Source: Azophilus sp965247035 (GTDB lineage Bacteria > Pseudomonadota > Gammaproteobacteria > Pseudomonadales > Azotimanducaceae). From it: a stretch of DNA of 64,000 nt. A model generated the notes under the pieces. The model did not search any database. It had not been told where the DNA came from and saw only the letters and a list, made by a program, of their open reading frames with translations. Location: assembly GCA_965247035.1 (NCBI GenBank), contig CBDFGJ010000001.1, positions 1,544,548-1,608,547 on the forward strand, given 5' to 3'. Positions 17,401-32,400 of the stretch are shown piece by piece. Each line of letters starts with the position of its first letter. Within the stretch, counting starts at the first letter, position 1. The translations under genes and the position numbers were made by a program.

Positions 17401-20400
17401 CTCGTGTCCACGTTGTCCGAATTAATGTCAATCCTGCCGGTCAGTGTGCTGTCATCATCCATCAGGTCGGTGGCGGTGGCCCGGTGTTCGGTATAAGCCG
17501 TGCCGAGTTCGACTGTGTTGTCGTCTGTGGTGTCCTTGAGCAGAGTGATAATCGGTTTGGTGGTGTCCACAACCGTGATGGTCTGCTCGGCGCTGCTGCT
17601 GAGGTGATTGCTGTCGGTGGCGGTCCAGGTGATGATGGTGTCGCCCACCGGGAAGGTCGCCGGCGCGTCGTCGGTGATGTCGCCATCGGTGGACGTGGCG
17701 ATGCCGTACTCATCCCGGCCCAGCGGGGTCAAGGTAGCCGTGGCTTCGGTGGTATAGAGCCCCGGTGCGGTGATGCCCGGCTTCATGGTGTCTTCGACGA
17801 TGACCGTGCGGGTCTTCTGCACGGCGGCGTTGCCGGCGGTGTCGGAGACATCGTAGGTGACCGTGTATTGCCCGACCCGGTCGGTGTTCACTGTGCCGGC
17901 AATGGCAATGCTGCCGGTGAGGTCGCCATCCACCAGGTCGGTCGCGGTGGCCTTCAGTTCGGCATAGCCATCGCCAAACTCGATGGTCTGTTCCTCTGCA
18001 CCGGTCAAGGTGATCTCCGGCGCGGTGGTGTCGGCGATGGCGATGGTCTGGGTATCGGTCTCTTCATTACCCGAAGCATCCGTTGCCTTCCAGGTGATGG
18101 CGTGTTCTCCGACGGCGAAGTTGTTGGTCTCCGGGCTGCGCGTGACCTCGGGTGCCTGGTCGGCCAGGTCAGTCGCGGCGGCCTGTCCCACGGTGACTGA
18201 CGTGGTCGGTCCGGTGGCTTCCGTGGATACATTCGCCGGTGCGGTGATGTCCGGCTTGGTGGTGTCGGCGATGGTGATGGTCTGCTCGGCGGTGCTAATC
18301 AGGTCATTGGCATCGGTGGCGGTCCAGGTGATGATGGTGTCGCCCACCGGGAAGGTCGCCGGCGCGTCGTCGGTGATGTCGCCATCGGTGGACGTGGCGA
18401 TGCCGTACTCATCCCGGCCCAGCGGGGTCAAGGTAGCCGTGGCTTCGGTGGCATAGGGCTCAGGTACGGTGATGCCCGGCTTCATGGTGTCTTCGACGAT
18501 GACCGTGCGGGTCTTCCGCACGGCGGCGTTGCCGGCGGTGTCGGAGACATCGTAGGTGACCGTGTATTGCCCGACCCGGTCGGTGTTCACTGTGCCGGCA
18601 ATGGCAATGCTGCCGGTGAGGTCGCCATCCACCAGGTCGGTCGCGGTGGCCTTCAGTTCGGCATAGCCATCGCCAAACTCGATGGTCTGTTCCTCTGCAC
18701 CGGTCAAGGTGATCTCCGGCGCGGTGGTGTCGGCGATGGTGATGGTCTGGGTATCGGTCTCTTCATTACCCGAAGCATCCGTTGCCTTCCAGGTGATGGC
18801 GTGTTCTCCGACGGCGAAGTCGTTCGTCTCCGGGCTGCGCGTGACCTCGGGTGCCTGGTCGGCCAGGTCAGTCGCGGCGGCCTGTCCCACGGTGACTGAC
18901 GTGGTCGGTCCGGTGGCTTCCGTGGATACATTCGCCGGTGCGGTGATGTCCGGCTTGGTGGTGTCGGTGATGGTGATGGTCTGCTCGGCGGTGCTAATCA
19001 GGTCATTGGCATCGGTGGCGGTCCAGGTGATGATGGTGTCGCCCACCGGGAAATCTTCGGGCGCGTCGTCGGTGATGTCGCCATCGGTGGACGTGGCGAT
19101 GCCGTACTCAGCCCGGCCCAGCGGGGTCAAGGTGGCCGTGGCTTCGGTGGCATAGGGCTCAGGTACGGTGATGCCCGGCTTCATGGTGTCTTCGACGATG
19201 ACCCTGCGGGTCTTCCGCACGGCGGCGTTGCCGGCGGCGTCGGAGACATCGTAGGTGACCGTGTATTGCCCGACTGCGCTCGTGTCCACTGTGCCGGCAA
19301 TGGCAATGCTGCCGGTGAGGTCGCCATCCACCAGGTCGATCGCGGTGGCCTTCAGTTCGGCATAGCCCTCGCCAAACTCGATGGTCTGCGGGTTCGTCCC
19401 GGTCAAGGTGATCTCCGGCGCGGTGGTGTCGGCGATGGTGATGGTCTGGGTATCGGTCTCTTCATTACCCGAAGCATCCGTTGCCTTCCAGGTGATGGTG
19501 TGTTCTCCGACGGCGAAGTTGTTGGTCTCCGGGCTGCGCGTGATCTTGAGCGCGTTATCCGCCAGGTCGGTCGCGGCGGCCTGTCCCACGGTGACTGGCG
19601 TGGTCGGTCCGGTGGCTTCCGTGGATACATTCGCCGGTGCGGTGATCACCGGCTTGGTGGTGTCGGCGATGCGGATGGTCTGCTCGTCGGTTGCTTCATT
19701 CCCCGAAGCATCAGTTGCCTTCCAGGTGATGACGTGGTTGCCGACTGCGAAGTCGTTCGTCTCCGGGCTGCGCGTGATGTCGGGTGCCGGGTCGGTCAAG
19801 TCAGTCGCGGTTGCCTGTCCCACGTCGACCGGCGTTGTGGGGCCGGTGGCTTCCGACACCACATCCGCTGGTGCAATGATGGTCGGCGGTATGCTGTCAG
19901 GTGCAATCCGGGCAGCGATGACTATGACCCTGACGGTGCGGGTCACGGTGGCGGCGGCGTTGCCTTTGGCATCGGAGACATCGTAGGTGATCGTGTAGAC
20001 CCCGCCCCGGTCGGTGTCCACGTTGGTCGAATCAATGGCAATCCTGCCGGTGAGTTCGCTGTCATCATCCACCAGGTCGGTCGCCGTAGCACCGTGTTCG
20101 GTATAAGCCGTGCCGAGTGCGACCCTGTTGTCGTCTACGGTGTCCTTGAGCAGGGTGATCACCGGCGCGATGTTATCGGTGATGGTGATGGTCTGCTCGG
20201 CGGTGGCTTCATTCCCCGAAGCATCAGTTGCCTTCCAGGTGATGACGTGGTTGCCGACGGCGAAGTCGTTCGTCTCCGGGCTGCGCGTGATGCCGGGTGC
20301 CTGGTCGGCCAGGTCAGTCGCGGTTGCCTGTCCCGCGTCGACTGGCGTGGTCGGTCCGGTGGCTTCCTTGGAGACATTCGCCGGTGCGGTGATGTCCGGC

Positions 20401-23400
20401 TTGGTGGCGTCGGTGATGCGGATGGTCTGCTCGGCGGCGCTGGTCAGGTTGTTGGCGTCCGTGGCGGTCCAGGTGATGATGGTGTCGCCCACCGGGAAAT
20501 CTTCCGGCGCGTCGTCGGTGATGTCGCCATCGGTGGACGTGGCGATGCCGTACTCAGCCCGGCCCAGCGGGGTCAAGGTGGCCGTGGCTTCGGTGGTATA
20601 GAGCTCAGGTACGGTGATGCCCGGCTTCATGGTGTCTTCGACGATGACCCTGCGGGTCTTCCGCACGGCGGCGTTGCCGGCGGCGTCGGAGACATCGTAG
20701 GTGACCGTGTATTGCCCGACTGCGCTCGTGTCCACTGTGCCGGCAATGGCAATGCTGCCGGTGAGGTCGCCATCCACCAGGTCGGTCGCGGTGGCCTTCA
20801 GTTCGGCATAGCCCTCGCCAAACTCGATGGTCTGTTCCTCTGCACCGGTCAAGGTGATCTCCGGCGCGGTGGTGTCGGCGATGGTGATGGCCTGGGTATC
20901 GGTCTCTTCATTACCCGAAGCATCCGTTGCCTTCCAGGTGATGGCGTGTTCTCCGACGGCGAAGTTGTTGGTCTCCGGGCTGCGCGTGATCTTGAGCGCG
21001 TTATCCGCCAGGTCGGTCGCGGCGGCCTGTCCCACGGTGACTGGCGTGGTCGGTCCGGTGGCTTCCGTGGATACGTCCGCCGGTGCGGTAATCATCGGAT
21101 CGGTGGTGTCGATGATGCGGATGGTCTGCTCGGCGGTGCTGATCAGGTCATTGGTGTCGGTGGCGGTCCAGGTGATGATGGTGTCGCCCACCGGGAAATC
21201 TTCGGGCGCGTCGTCGGTGATGTCGCCATCGGTGGACGTGGCGATGCCGTACTCAGCCCGGCCCAGCGGGGTCAAGGTGGCCGTGGCTTCGGTGGTATAG
21301 AGCTCAGGTACGGTGATGCCCGGCTTCATGGTGTCTTCGACGATGACCCTGCGGGTCTTCCGCTCGGCGGCGTTGCCGGCGGCGTCGGAGACATCGTAGG
21401 TGACCGAGTAATCTCCAACCCGGTCGGTGTTCACTGTGCCGGCAATGGCAATGCTGCCGGTGAGGTCGCCATCCACCAGGTCGGTCGCGGTGGCCTTCAG
21501 TTCGGCATAGCCCTCGCCAAACTCGATGGTCTGTTCCTCTGCACCGGTCAAGGTGATCTCCGGCGCGGTGGTGTCGGCGATGGCGATGGCCTGGGTATCG
21601 GTCTCTTCATTACCCGAAGCATCCGTTGCCTTCCAGGTGATGGTGTGTTCTCCGACGGCGAAGTCGTTGGTCTCCGGGCTGCGCGTGATCTTGAGCGCGT
21701 TATCCGCCAGGTCGGTCGCGGCGGCCTGTCCCACGGTGACTGACGTGGTCGGTCCGGTGGCTTCCGTGGATACATTCGCCGGTGCGGTGATGTCCGGCTT
21801 GGTGGTGTCGGCGATGCGGATGGTCTGCTCGGCGGTGCTGATCAGGTCATTGGTGTCGGTGGCGGTCCAGGTGATGATGGTGTCGCCCACCGGGAAATCT
21901 TCCGGCGCGTCGTCGGTGATGTCGCCATCGGTGGACGTGGCGATGCCGTACTCAGCCCGGCCCAGCGGGGTCAAGGTGGCCGTGGCTTCGGTGGTATAGA
22001 GCTCAGGTACGGTGATGCCCGGCTTCATGGTGTCTTCGACGATGACCCTGCGGGTCTTCCGCACGGCGGCGTTGCCGGCGGCGTCGGAGACATCGTAGGT
22101 GACCGTGTATTGCCCGACTGCGCTCGTGTTCACTGTGCCGGCAATGGCAATGCTGCCGGTGAGGTCGCCATCCACCAGGTCGGTCGCGGTGGCCTTCAGT
22201 TCGGCATAGCCCTCGCCAAACTCGATGGTCTGCGGGTTCGTCCCGGTCAAGGTGATCTCCGGCGCGGTGGTGTCGGCGATGGTGATGGTCTGGGTATCGG
22301 TCTCTTCATTACCCGAAGCATCCGTTGCCTTCCAGGTGATGGTGTGTTCTCCGACGGCGAAGTTGTTGGTCTCCGGGCTGCGCGTGATCTTGAGCGCGTT
22401 ATCCGCCAGGTCGGTCGCGGCGGCCTGTCCCACGGTGACTGGCGTGGTCGGTCCGGTGGCTTCCGTGGATACATTCGCCGGTGCGGTGATCACCGGCTTG
22501 GTGGTGTCGGCGATGCGGATGGTCTGCTCGGCGGTGCTGATCAGGTCATTGGTGTCGGTGGCGGTCCAAGTGATGATGGTGTCGCCCACCGGGAAATCTT
22601 CGGGCGCGTCGTCGGTGATGTCGCCATCGGTGGACGTGGCGATGCCGTACTCAGCCCGGCCCAGCGGGGTCAAGGTGGCCGTGGCTTCGGTGGTATAGAG
22701 CTCAGGTACGGTGATGCCCGGCTTCATGGTGTCTTCGACGATGACCCTGCGGGTCTTCCGCACGGCGGCGTTGCCGGCGGCGTCGGAGACATCGTAGGTG
22801 ACCGTGTATTGCCCGACTGCGCTCGTGTCCACTGTGCCGGCAATGGCAATGCTGCCGGTGAGGTCGCCATCCACCAGGTCGGTCGCGGTGGCCTTCAGTT
22901 CGGCGTACCCCTCGCCAAACTCGATGGTCTGTTCCTCTGCACCGGTCAAGGTGATCTCCGGCGCGGTGGTGTCGGCGATGGTGATGGCCTGGGTATCGGT
23001 CTCTTCATTACCCGAAGCATCCGTTGCCTTCCAGGTGATGGTGTGTTCTCCGACGGCGAAGTTGTTGGTCTCCGGGCTGCGCGTGATCTTGAGCGCGTTA
23101 TCCGCCAGGTCGGTCGCGGCGGCCTGTCCCACGGTGACTGGCGTGGTCGGTCCGGTGGCTTCCGTGGATACGTCCGCCGGTGCGGTAATCATCGGATCGG
23201 TGGTGTCGATGATGCGGATGGTCTGCTCGGCGGTGCTGATCAGGTCATTGGTGTCGGTGGCGGTCCAGGTGATGATGGTGTCGCCCACCGGGAAATCTTC
23301 CGGCGCGTCGTCGGTGATGTCGCCATCGGTGGACGTGGCGATGCCGTACTCAGCCCGGCCCAGCGGGGTCAAGGTGGCCGTGGCTTCGGTGGTATAGAGC

Positions 23401-26400
23401 TCAGGTACGGTGATGCCCGGCTTCATGGTGTCTTCGACGATGACCCTGCGGGTCTTCCGCACGGCGGCGTTGCCGGCGGCGTCGGAGACATCGTAGGTGA
23501 CCGAGTAATCTCCAACCCGGTCGGTGTTCACTGTGCCGGCAATGGCAATGCTGCCGGTGAGGTCGCCATCCACCAGGTCGGTCGCGGTGGCCTTCAGTTC
23601 GGCATAGCCCTCGCCAAACTCGATGGTCTGTTCCTCTGCACCGGTCAAGGTGATCTCCGGCGCGGTGGTGTCGGCGATGGCGATGGCCTGGGTATCGGTC
23701 TCTTCATTACCCGAAGCATCCGTTGCCTTCCAGGTGATGGTGTGTTCTCCGACGGCGAAGTCGTTGGTCTCCGGGCTGCGCGTGATCTTGAGCGCGTTAT
23801 CCGCCAGGTCGGTCGCGGCGGCCTGTCCCACGGTGACTGACGTGGTCGGTCCGGTGGCTTCCGTGGATACATTCGCCGGTGCGGTGATGTCCGGCTTGGT
23901 GGTGTCGGCGATGCGGATGGTCTGCTCGGCGGTGCTGATCAGGTCATTGGTGTCGGTGGCGGTCCAGGTGATGATGGTGTCGCCCACCGGGAAATCTTCC
24001 GGCGCGTCGTCGGTGATGTCGCCATCGGTGGACGTGGCGATGCCGTACTCAGCCCGGCCCAGCGGGGTCAAGGTGGCCGTGGCCTCAAAGGTCTGGGCAG
24101 CTGGCGCAGCAATATCCGGCGGCACGCCATCCACCTTGTGCAACGGGTCATCGCTAATGGCGTACTCGGTCAGGCTCAGATTCGCCGGGTTGCCGATGCT
24201 ATCGGTGACCATACCGCTCGTCACCATCAGCGCATCGGCACCAATGCCAACGCCGTTATTGTCCTCATCGCCGGCTTGCACGGTGTAGCCGAACAATAGG
24301 GAAGTGTCATCTGGTTGCACCGCCGCATACTCCATTGCCACGCGAGAATCATCATCGCCTAAAGACAGCCACAGAACCGGTGCATCATCAACCACAGTCA
24401 CCGGCTCGTTGAAATCCACCCGCAGGGTAATCCGCTCGCCGATATGGTAATAGCCGAAGAGTCTTGGTGTGGAGGTGATGGTCACAGCCGTCACCTGCGG
24501 CGCCACCGCGTCCACCTTGTGCTCTGGTTGATCAGCAACGGCGGCACTGGCGGGAAAAACCAGAGTCAGCGGATTGTCTGCAGGATCGGCGGCGCTGCCA
24601 CCTTCAACCAGATGCAGTGCACTGAAACTGATGCCGTTCGGGTCATAATCACCGTTTTGCACGGTGTAGTAGATGATTTTAAAAGTGGAGAGACCTAGCC
24701 GACCGTCGGCGGGGGTGATGACTTCGGTCCCGCCCAGATTCAACTTCAAACGCAGATCATGAACATCTCCATGCAACACCGGCTCGGTGAACACTACCGT
24801 CACCACAATTTGCTCGCCCGCCAGATAGGTGTCGCCATCTTGCGGGCGAGATGTGATAGTAGCGCTCTTCACCTCTGGCACCACACCATCCACGCGATGC
24901 TCCGAGTCATTCTCAAAAGCAAACTGCGTCAAGTCCAAATTCGCCGCGTTGCCAACTGCATCGGCAAGGCTGCCGCTGGTCAAACTCAGCGCATTCGCAC
25001 CAATGCTGATGCCGGTGCTGCCCGCATCGCCGGCTTGTACGGTGTAGGTGAATAATGCCCGGGAATCGTTTTCCTGAACTTTGTTTTGTGCGATGACCGG
25101 ACCCGACGCCAAAGTTAGTGTCAGGCTTAGATTTTCTTTATCACCCCCGATCGACTCGCTGAAAAGCACTTCAACTTCAATTTCATCACCTAAGCCGTAG
25201 TATTTGTGATCGTTCGGCGTGGAAATAATCGACACCCCGGTCACCTCTGGTGGAGTGGCGTCCACCACCGTGACCACCTGGGTCGCGGTTACTTCATTAC
25301 CTGCTGGATCGGTGGCGGTCCAGGTGATGATGGTATCGCCCAGCGGGAAAACATCAGGCGCGTCGTCGGTGATAGTCGCCGTGTCATCGGTGGGAGTGGC
25401 ACTGCCGTAATCGGACGAGTCCAGCGCCGTCTGCACGCCAGTGGGCTCAAAGGTCTGGGCAGCAGGCGCAACAAGATCCGGCGGCACGCCATCCACCTTG
25501 CGCGTCGGATCATCAGTGAACGCGACATGCGCCAGACTTAAATCCGCCGGATTATCCAGCTCATCGGTGACACTTCCCCCATCCACCAGACTCAGCGCAT
25601 CGGTGCCGATGCTGACACCGTTTTCATCCAGGTCGCCGAGTTGTACGGTATGTCGGAATAATATCTGGCGCGGTGTGTTGAGCGATAGGAGCGATACCCT
25701 GCCTTGCAAGATTACCTCTCCGCTATCCATGCCCAGCACCAAACGCAGGGCCGTGGCATCCCCATGGGGATCAGAGTCTAAAATCACCAGGACGCGAATA
25801 TAGTCGCCCAACTTGAAGGTGTTGGGGTCGGGGTTATCATCCTGGGGTGAAAGAATACGCACACCCGTCACCCGCGGACCCACGCCATCCACCTTGTGCA
25901 GTGGGTCATTGCTAAAGGCCTGCGCGGTCAGGCTCAAGTCCGCCGGGTTGCCGACGATATCGGTGACCATGCCGCTCGTCACCCTCAACGCATCGGCACC
26001 GATGCCAACGCCGTTATTGTCCTCATCGCCGGTTTGCACGGTGTAACCGAACAACAGGGAAGTATCATCCGGTTGCAGCGCCGTATACTCCATCGCCACT
26101 CTGCGATTATCATCGCCCAAAGACATGTGTAGAACCGGTGCGTCATCAATAATGGTCACCGACTCGTCGAAATCCACCCGCAGGGTAATCCGCTCGCCGG
26201 TGCGGTAATGACCGAAGAGTCTTGGTGTGGAGGTGATGGTCACAGCCGTCACCTCTGGTCCCACGCCATCCACCTGGTAATCCGGATCATCAGTGAACGC
26301 GAAATCCGCCAGACTTAAATTCACCGGATTGCCCGATTCATCGGTGACGCTCTCCTCCGGCACCAGCCTCAATGCATTGGCACCCAGGCTGAAGCCATTT

Positions 26401-29400
26401 TTATCCAGGTCGCCAGATTGCACGACATAACTGAAATTCAGGGCAAGGCCGTGGCCAGCGATGCCGTGTTTCCTTGAATTTCGTGCGGTGACCAGGCCGG
26501 AATCCAGCGTATACTGCATGGATAACTGCCCCTGAAGCACGGGAAGGTGACTATCAAAAGCCAGCACCACTTTAATTTCTTCGCCCAATGCGTAGGTATT
26601 GTGGTTGTCGGGCGACGGAGTAACCAACACAAAACTCACCTTCGGCACCACGCCATCCACCTTGTGCTTCGGCTGGTCGGGGTTGGCGATGCCACCCAGA
26701 AACAGCGAGTTACCGGCGGCATCGGTGAGGTCAGTATGCAGTCCGGCAATGAACAAAGCATGTGTGTTACTGACACCGTTTTCGTCCAGATCGCCTTCTT
26801 GCACCGTGTAACTTCCTTCTACTGACATGATCGGTTCATTGCTATCAGCAGGGAAGGGAAAACTCATGGCAGTAGTTTCAGTGCCAATTCGCAGATTTAA
26901 TGACAGTATCGGTTTCGGTGAAACGTCCGCCATCACCGGCTCGTTAAAGTCCAGGCGCATCCTGATTTGTTCGCCCAGAAGGTAGATGTCGCCCTGGTTC
27001 GGCGTGGAAATAATCGACACGCCGGTCACCTCTGGCGCGACGGTATCCACCACCGTGAACACAAAGTCGCCGGAGACAGATGCGCCGTTGGCATCGGTTG
27101 CGGTATAGGTCAGGGTGCTGACACCGTCCTCGGTGGGCCTGCCGGACAGGGCGCGGCTGCCCGGGTCAAATGCCAGCCCGGGCGGCAGGTCGCCTTCTAA
27201 TGTATACACAATCGGCGGTGCGCCATCCCTGGCCGCCGGCAACTTAATCGGCCCGATAGGCGCTACCGGCAACAGTTCATTTTGCCGCAGACTCAGGCGC
27301 AGCGGCTCAGCAAAACTCGGTGGCTGCACTACCTTGATTGTCAAATACGCATTAATCCTCTCGCTAAGGGCACCGGTACCGAGATCACTAACGGTGTATC
27401 GGAAGGAGTAACCCCGTCCGGTCGTGACCTGAACCGCGCTGCCGTGCAGACGGCGTGTGTTTCGATCAAATTGGATGCCCGGCGGCAGGCTTTCAAAGTG
27501 TGTGGAATAGTTAAATGCGGGGTTTGCGCCAGTGCCACCCTGCGGCGGTGGGAGGATGAGTTCAAACGCAATGCCGCGAGTAATGAGCAGGTCGCCGCTC
27601 AGCGGTGGGTCAAAATACATCGGCACATATGGCGGGAAACCGCCATTCTCACGCACCCGGACACGTATTGCCATGATGCCACCGCCGCCAACTTCGTCTT
27701 CCGCGGTATACAAATAACTGAGATATGCACCAGGATGATCGGCGGTGGTAGTGGTTGGGGTGCCGAACAGGGTGCGCGTGGTCGCGTCATAGCTGATTCC
27801 ATGACTTGGAGCCTGGAATGCGTAAGTCAACTCGCCGATGCCGCCAGTGGCTAGCGGCAAAACAACCGGCGTGATGGGCACCCCCCGGTCAAAAGTATAG
27901 AAACGGGCTCCGGCAAATTGCGGACTGGTTGCCTCCACAGTGAATTCCTGGCTGGCAACCGCGCCGTTGGCATCGGTCGCCGTGTAAACCAAGACATACA
28001 CCCCAAGCCTTAACCTGATTGACAGTTCCCGGCTGGCCGGATCAAAGCGCACATTCTCCGGCAGCTCCCGGATCTGCTCGCCTCGCTTCTCTTGCAGGTT
28101 ATAGGTCAAATCGCCGTGGCCATGTTCGGCAAGCGGCAGGATCATGGGCTCAGTGTATCTACTCGCTCGGATGAGCATATCTTCCACCTCAGCGACAAAT
28201 CGCGGCGGCTTCGCCACGCGCACCTGAAAACGCAGGCTGTCGCTGGCACCGTTGCTATCGGTCGCGCTCCATTCCAATTCGGTCGCCGCGGCCGGCGTGC
28301 TCGGGGTGCCGGACAGGGTGCGGGTGGCGCGGTTAACTGCCAGCCCGGCCGGCACGGGCAGCAGGGTGTAACTCAGGGGCATGGCGCCATGCTGTGGTGC
28401 CGGCAGGGCAAGGCCGGGAATCGCCGCGGTGGCGGTGTAAATCTGGTCGTCAACGCGGATACCGGCAAAACTCGGCGGCTCCACTACGCTGATGCTGAAC
28501 TCCAGCGTATCCATGGCACGGTTCACATCACGCACCTGCCATCTCAGTGGAATGGCCTCGGCAACCGCCGGCGGCGTGCCGCTCAGCGTGTGCGTGGTGC
28601 GGTCATAGCCCAACCAACCCGGTAGCGCGTCCTCATTCAGGGTGTATTGCTTGTCGCCGTAGCCGCCACTGGTGTCGGACAGGGTCAGAAGGACCGGTCG
28701 TCCGACGGTAAATGTCTGGTCCGGAATAGTGGACGGCACAAACCGCAGGGGTGGTGCCACGGACAGGCTGAATGTGAGGGGAGTAGTGGCAACGGCAGCG
28801 TTGTTGTCTACAGCGGTGTATGTCATTGCTATTTCTGTTGTCCTGATCGGAGCACCGGTTAGTCGGCGGGTGGTCTGGCCAAAACTCAGCCCGATGGGCT
28901 CCAGCGCGTCGGGGTTTGGAGCACCGAGAATATAAATCAAGGGCGCGACGCCAGTCGCTGCCGGCAGTAGGATATCAATCGGCGGCATCCCTTCCGTGAG
29001 CGTGAGATCAGTGATGCTGGTATCACCAAAGGTCGGCCGCTCCGCTATGGTCACCAGAAAACCTAGGGGGGTGCTGATGCCGTTAATATCAGTCGCGGTC
29101 AATTCCAATTCGGTGATGGCCGCCGGTGTGGTCGGTGTGCCGGACAGGGTACGGGTGGCGGGGTCAAATGCCAGCCCCGCCGGTAGCGGGGCAAGCGAGT
29201 ATGTCAGGTCAAGGGCACTGGTCGCTTCCGGCAGAATCAGGCGGGGGATAGTCTTGGTGACGGTATATATCTGGTCGTCAATGCGGGCATCGCCAAAACT
29301 CGGGGCGGCGACTACCGTCACATGAAAAGGCGTCAGGAACGCAGCGGATGGCACCGTATCGGTTACCATCAACCGCAGCTCGGTTGCCGCCATGGGCGCG

Positions 29401-32400
29401 CTGGGTGTGCCGGACAGGGTGCGGGTGTTGGCATCAAATACCAGCCCGGATGGGATGTTACCGGTCAAGTCATAACGCAGGGGTGCAACACCGCCGATGG
29501 CTTGCGGCAGGGCAAGGCTGACCGACTGGCCCACCGTATAGGTCTGGTCTGGCACGGAATCCACATCCATAAAGCGAGGCATCGCGCTGACCTGATGCGC
29601 GGGCGCATTGGTGATGGTATGACCCTCAAGGCTCAGGCGCAGCGGGTTACCCGCAGCATCTGTCAGGCTACCGCCGGTCACCTTCAACCCGCCCTCGCCG
29701 ATGCTGATGCCGTCTTCATCCAGGTCACCGTCTTGCACCTGATAGGCGGCTTCTATTACCGAGACCGGGGAGCGAAATTTGTCGAAGATCAACTCACGGG
29801 TGGCATCGCCGATCAACAAAGGTACGGACAGAATCGGCGAACCGCTGGGCGTGACCGGTTGGTCCAGCGTCAGGCGCACCCGAATCATCTCGCCCAACCC
29901 ATACACCTCCCCCTGCGCTGGTGTGGAGATGATGCGCAGATCCGTCACCTTCGGCGCCACGGCATCCACCTTGTGGTCCGGGTGATTGGTGATGGTGTGT
30001 TCCGCCAGGCTCAGAATCAGCGGCCTGCCAGCCTGGTTGGTGACGCTGCCGCTGGTCAAACTCAACGCATCGGCACCGATGCTGACGCCGTCTTCGTTCA
30101 GGTCGCCGTCTTGCACGATGTAGGAGAAAGCCACAATTCCACGGCTATTAAAAATACTAACTCGCGGGCTCTGCGAGACGGCCGCACCCGAATCCAGATT
30201 CAGTGTCATTTGCAGATTGTCCACATCCCCCACAAGCCGCTGGCTGAAAGTCAGCGTGACTCTAATCTCTTCGCCCCCCAGATAGGTGTCGCCCGTGGCG
30301 GGTCTGGAGACTATGCCCAGGTTGGCCACCCGAGGTCCGCCGCCCTCCACCTTGTGCATCCCATCGTTGGTGATGATTAAATCAGTGATGTCTCTAAACA
30401 AAACGTTGCCCGTTGCATCATAGTATCTTGTTGTTCCCACAGAGAAACTATTGCTGCCACTCTGGGGCGTGCCAAAGTAACTGATACCATCGGCGTCATA
30501 GTCATCGGCTTGCACGGTGTAGTGGAATACCACTTCGGTGATGGTGTGGTATTCAGCATTGTTATAAGTGTGAGCCTGGGGGCTGATCATCCCCTCCGCC
30601 CTGACTTGGCCCGAACCCAGAGTGATCGGCTGAAATGCCTGGAAGGCAGGCGGGTGTATAAGCAAATCTTCACTGAAAGCCACGCGCAGTTGAATCGTCT
30701 CGCCCTCCAGATAGGTGTCCCCATAGGCCGGGCTGGAGATGATGCTTACCTCAGTAACCCGCGGCCGGACGGCGTCTACCGTCTGCGCCGGGTCGTTGCG
30801 GATGACGTGGTCGGCAAGACTGGTGGCATCAGTCGGATGGCCGACTGCATCGGTAATCGTGTCTGTGCCAACCGATGCCAGCGCATCGGCAGCAATGCTA
30901 ATGCCGTCTTCGTCCAGGTCGCCGGGTTGCACGCTATAGATGAAGCCAACGGATCGGTTGTCCGCCCTGTGCTCTCTGGCGTCATAGTGCGCCATCACCC
31001 TGCGCGCGCCCATATCCAGGCGCAGGCCCGGCAAGCCGGTTATGGTAACCGGCTGACCGAAATCTACCCGCACTTTTATATCTTCAGCCGCCGGATACGA
31101 TCGGGGAGCACTATCTGCCAGACGGGTGGGCGGACGGGTGGTGAAGGTTACATTGGTTACCCCCGGCGGGGTGGCATCCACCTTGTGGGACGGGTTATTG
31201 GTGACGGTGTGTTCCGCCAGGGTCAGAATCAGCGACTTACCAGCCCGGTTGGTGACGCTGCCGCTGGTCAAACTCAGCGCATCGGCACCGATGCTGATGC
31301 CGTCTTCGTCCAGGTCGCCGTTTTGCACAATGAAGGTGAAACCCACAATTCCACGTCCACCAAAACTGGCAACGCTCGTGCTCTGCGAGACGACCGCACC
31401 CGAATCCAGGTTCAGCGTCAAACGCAGATTGTCTAGATCCCCCACAAGCAGTTGGTTGAAAGTCAGCGTGATTTTAATCTCTTCGCCTTCCAGATAGGTG
31501 TGATACTTGTCGGGTCTGGAGGCTATTTGCAGACGTGTCACCCGAGGTCCGCCGCCGTCCACCTTGTGCATCCCATCGTTGGTGATGATTAAATCAGTGA
31601 TGTCGGTAAGCAAAGAGTTGGTCGTTATATCATAGTATCTTGCTCTTCCCACAGAGAAAATATTGCCGCCACCCCGAGGCGTGCCAAAGTAACTGATACC
31701 ATCGGCATCGTAGTCGTCGGCTTGCACGGTGTAGTGGAAAATCACTTCGGTGATGGTGTGGTATTCAGCATTGTTATAAGTGTGAGTCTGAGGATTTCTC
31801 ATCCCCTCCGCCATGACCCTGCCCGAACTCAGAGTGATTGGCTGAAATGCCTGGAATGTACCTGGAAACGCAAGCAGAGCCTCATCGAAAGCCACGCGCA
31901 GTTGAATCGTCTCGCCCTCTCGATAGGTGTCCCCATTTGCGGGCCTAGAGATGATGTTTACCTCAGCAACCCGCGGCCGGACAGCGTCTACCATCTGCGC
32001 CGGGTCGTTGCGGATGGCGTGTTCGGCAAGACTGCTATCATCAGTCGGATTGCCGGCGGCATCGGTGATCGTGTCTGTGCCAACCGACGCCAGCGCATCG
32101 GCAGCAATGCTGATGCCATCTTCGTCCAGGTCGCCTGGTTGCACGTTATAGACGAAGCCAACGGATCGGTTGTTAGTGTTATGTACTCTGGCATCATAGC
32201 GCGCCCTCACCCTGCGCGTGCCTATATCCAGGCGCAGGCTCGGCGAGCCGGTCACGGTAACCGGCTGACCGAAATCTACCCGCACTTTTATATCTTCATC
32301 CGCCAGATACGAGGCGGGAACACTATCTGCCAGATGGGTGGGCGCACGGGTGGTGAAGGCTAGGTTGGTTACCCGCACCCGGCCGTCCACATTGTATCTG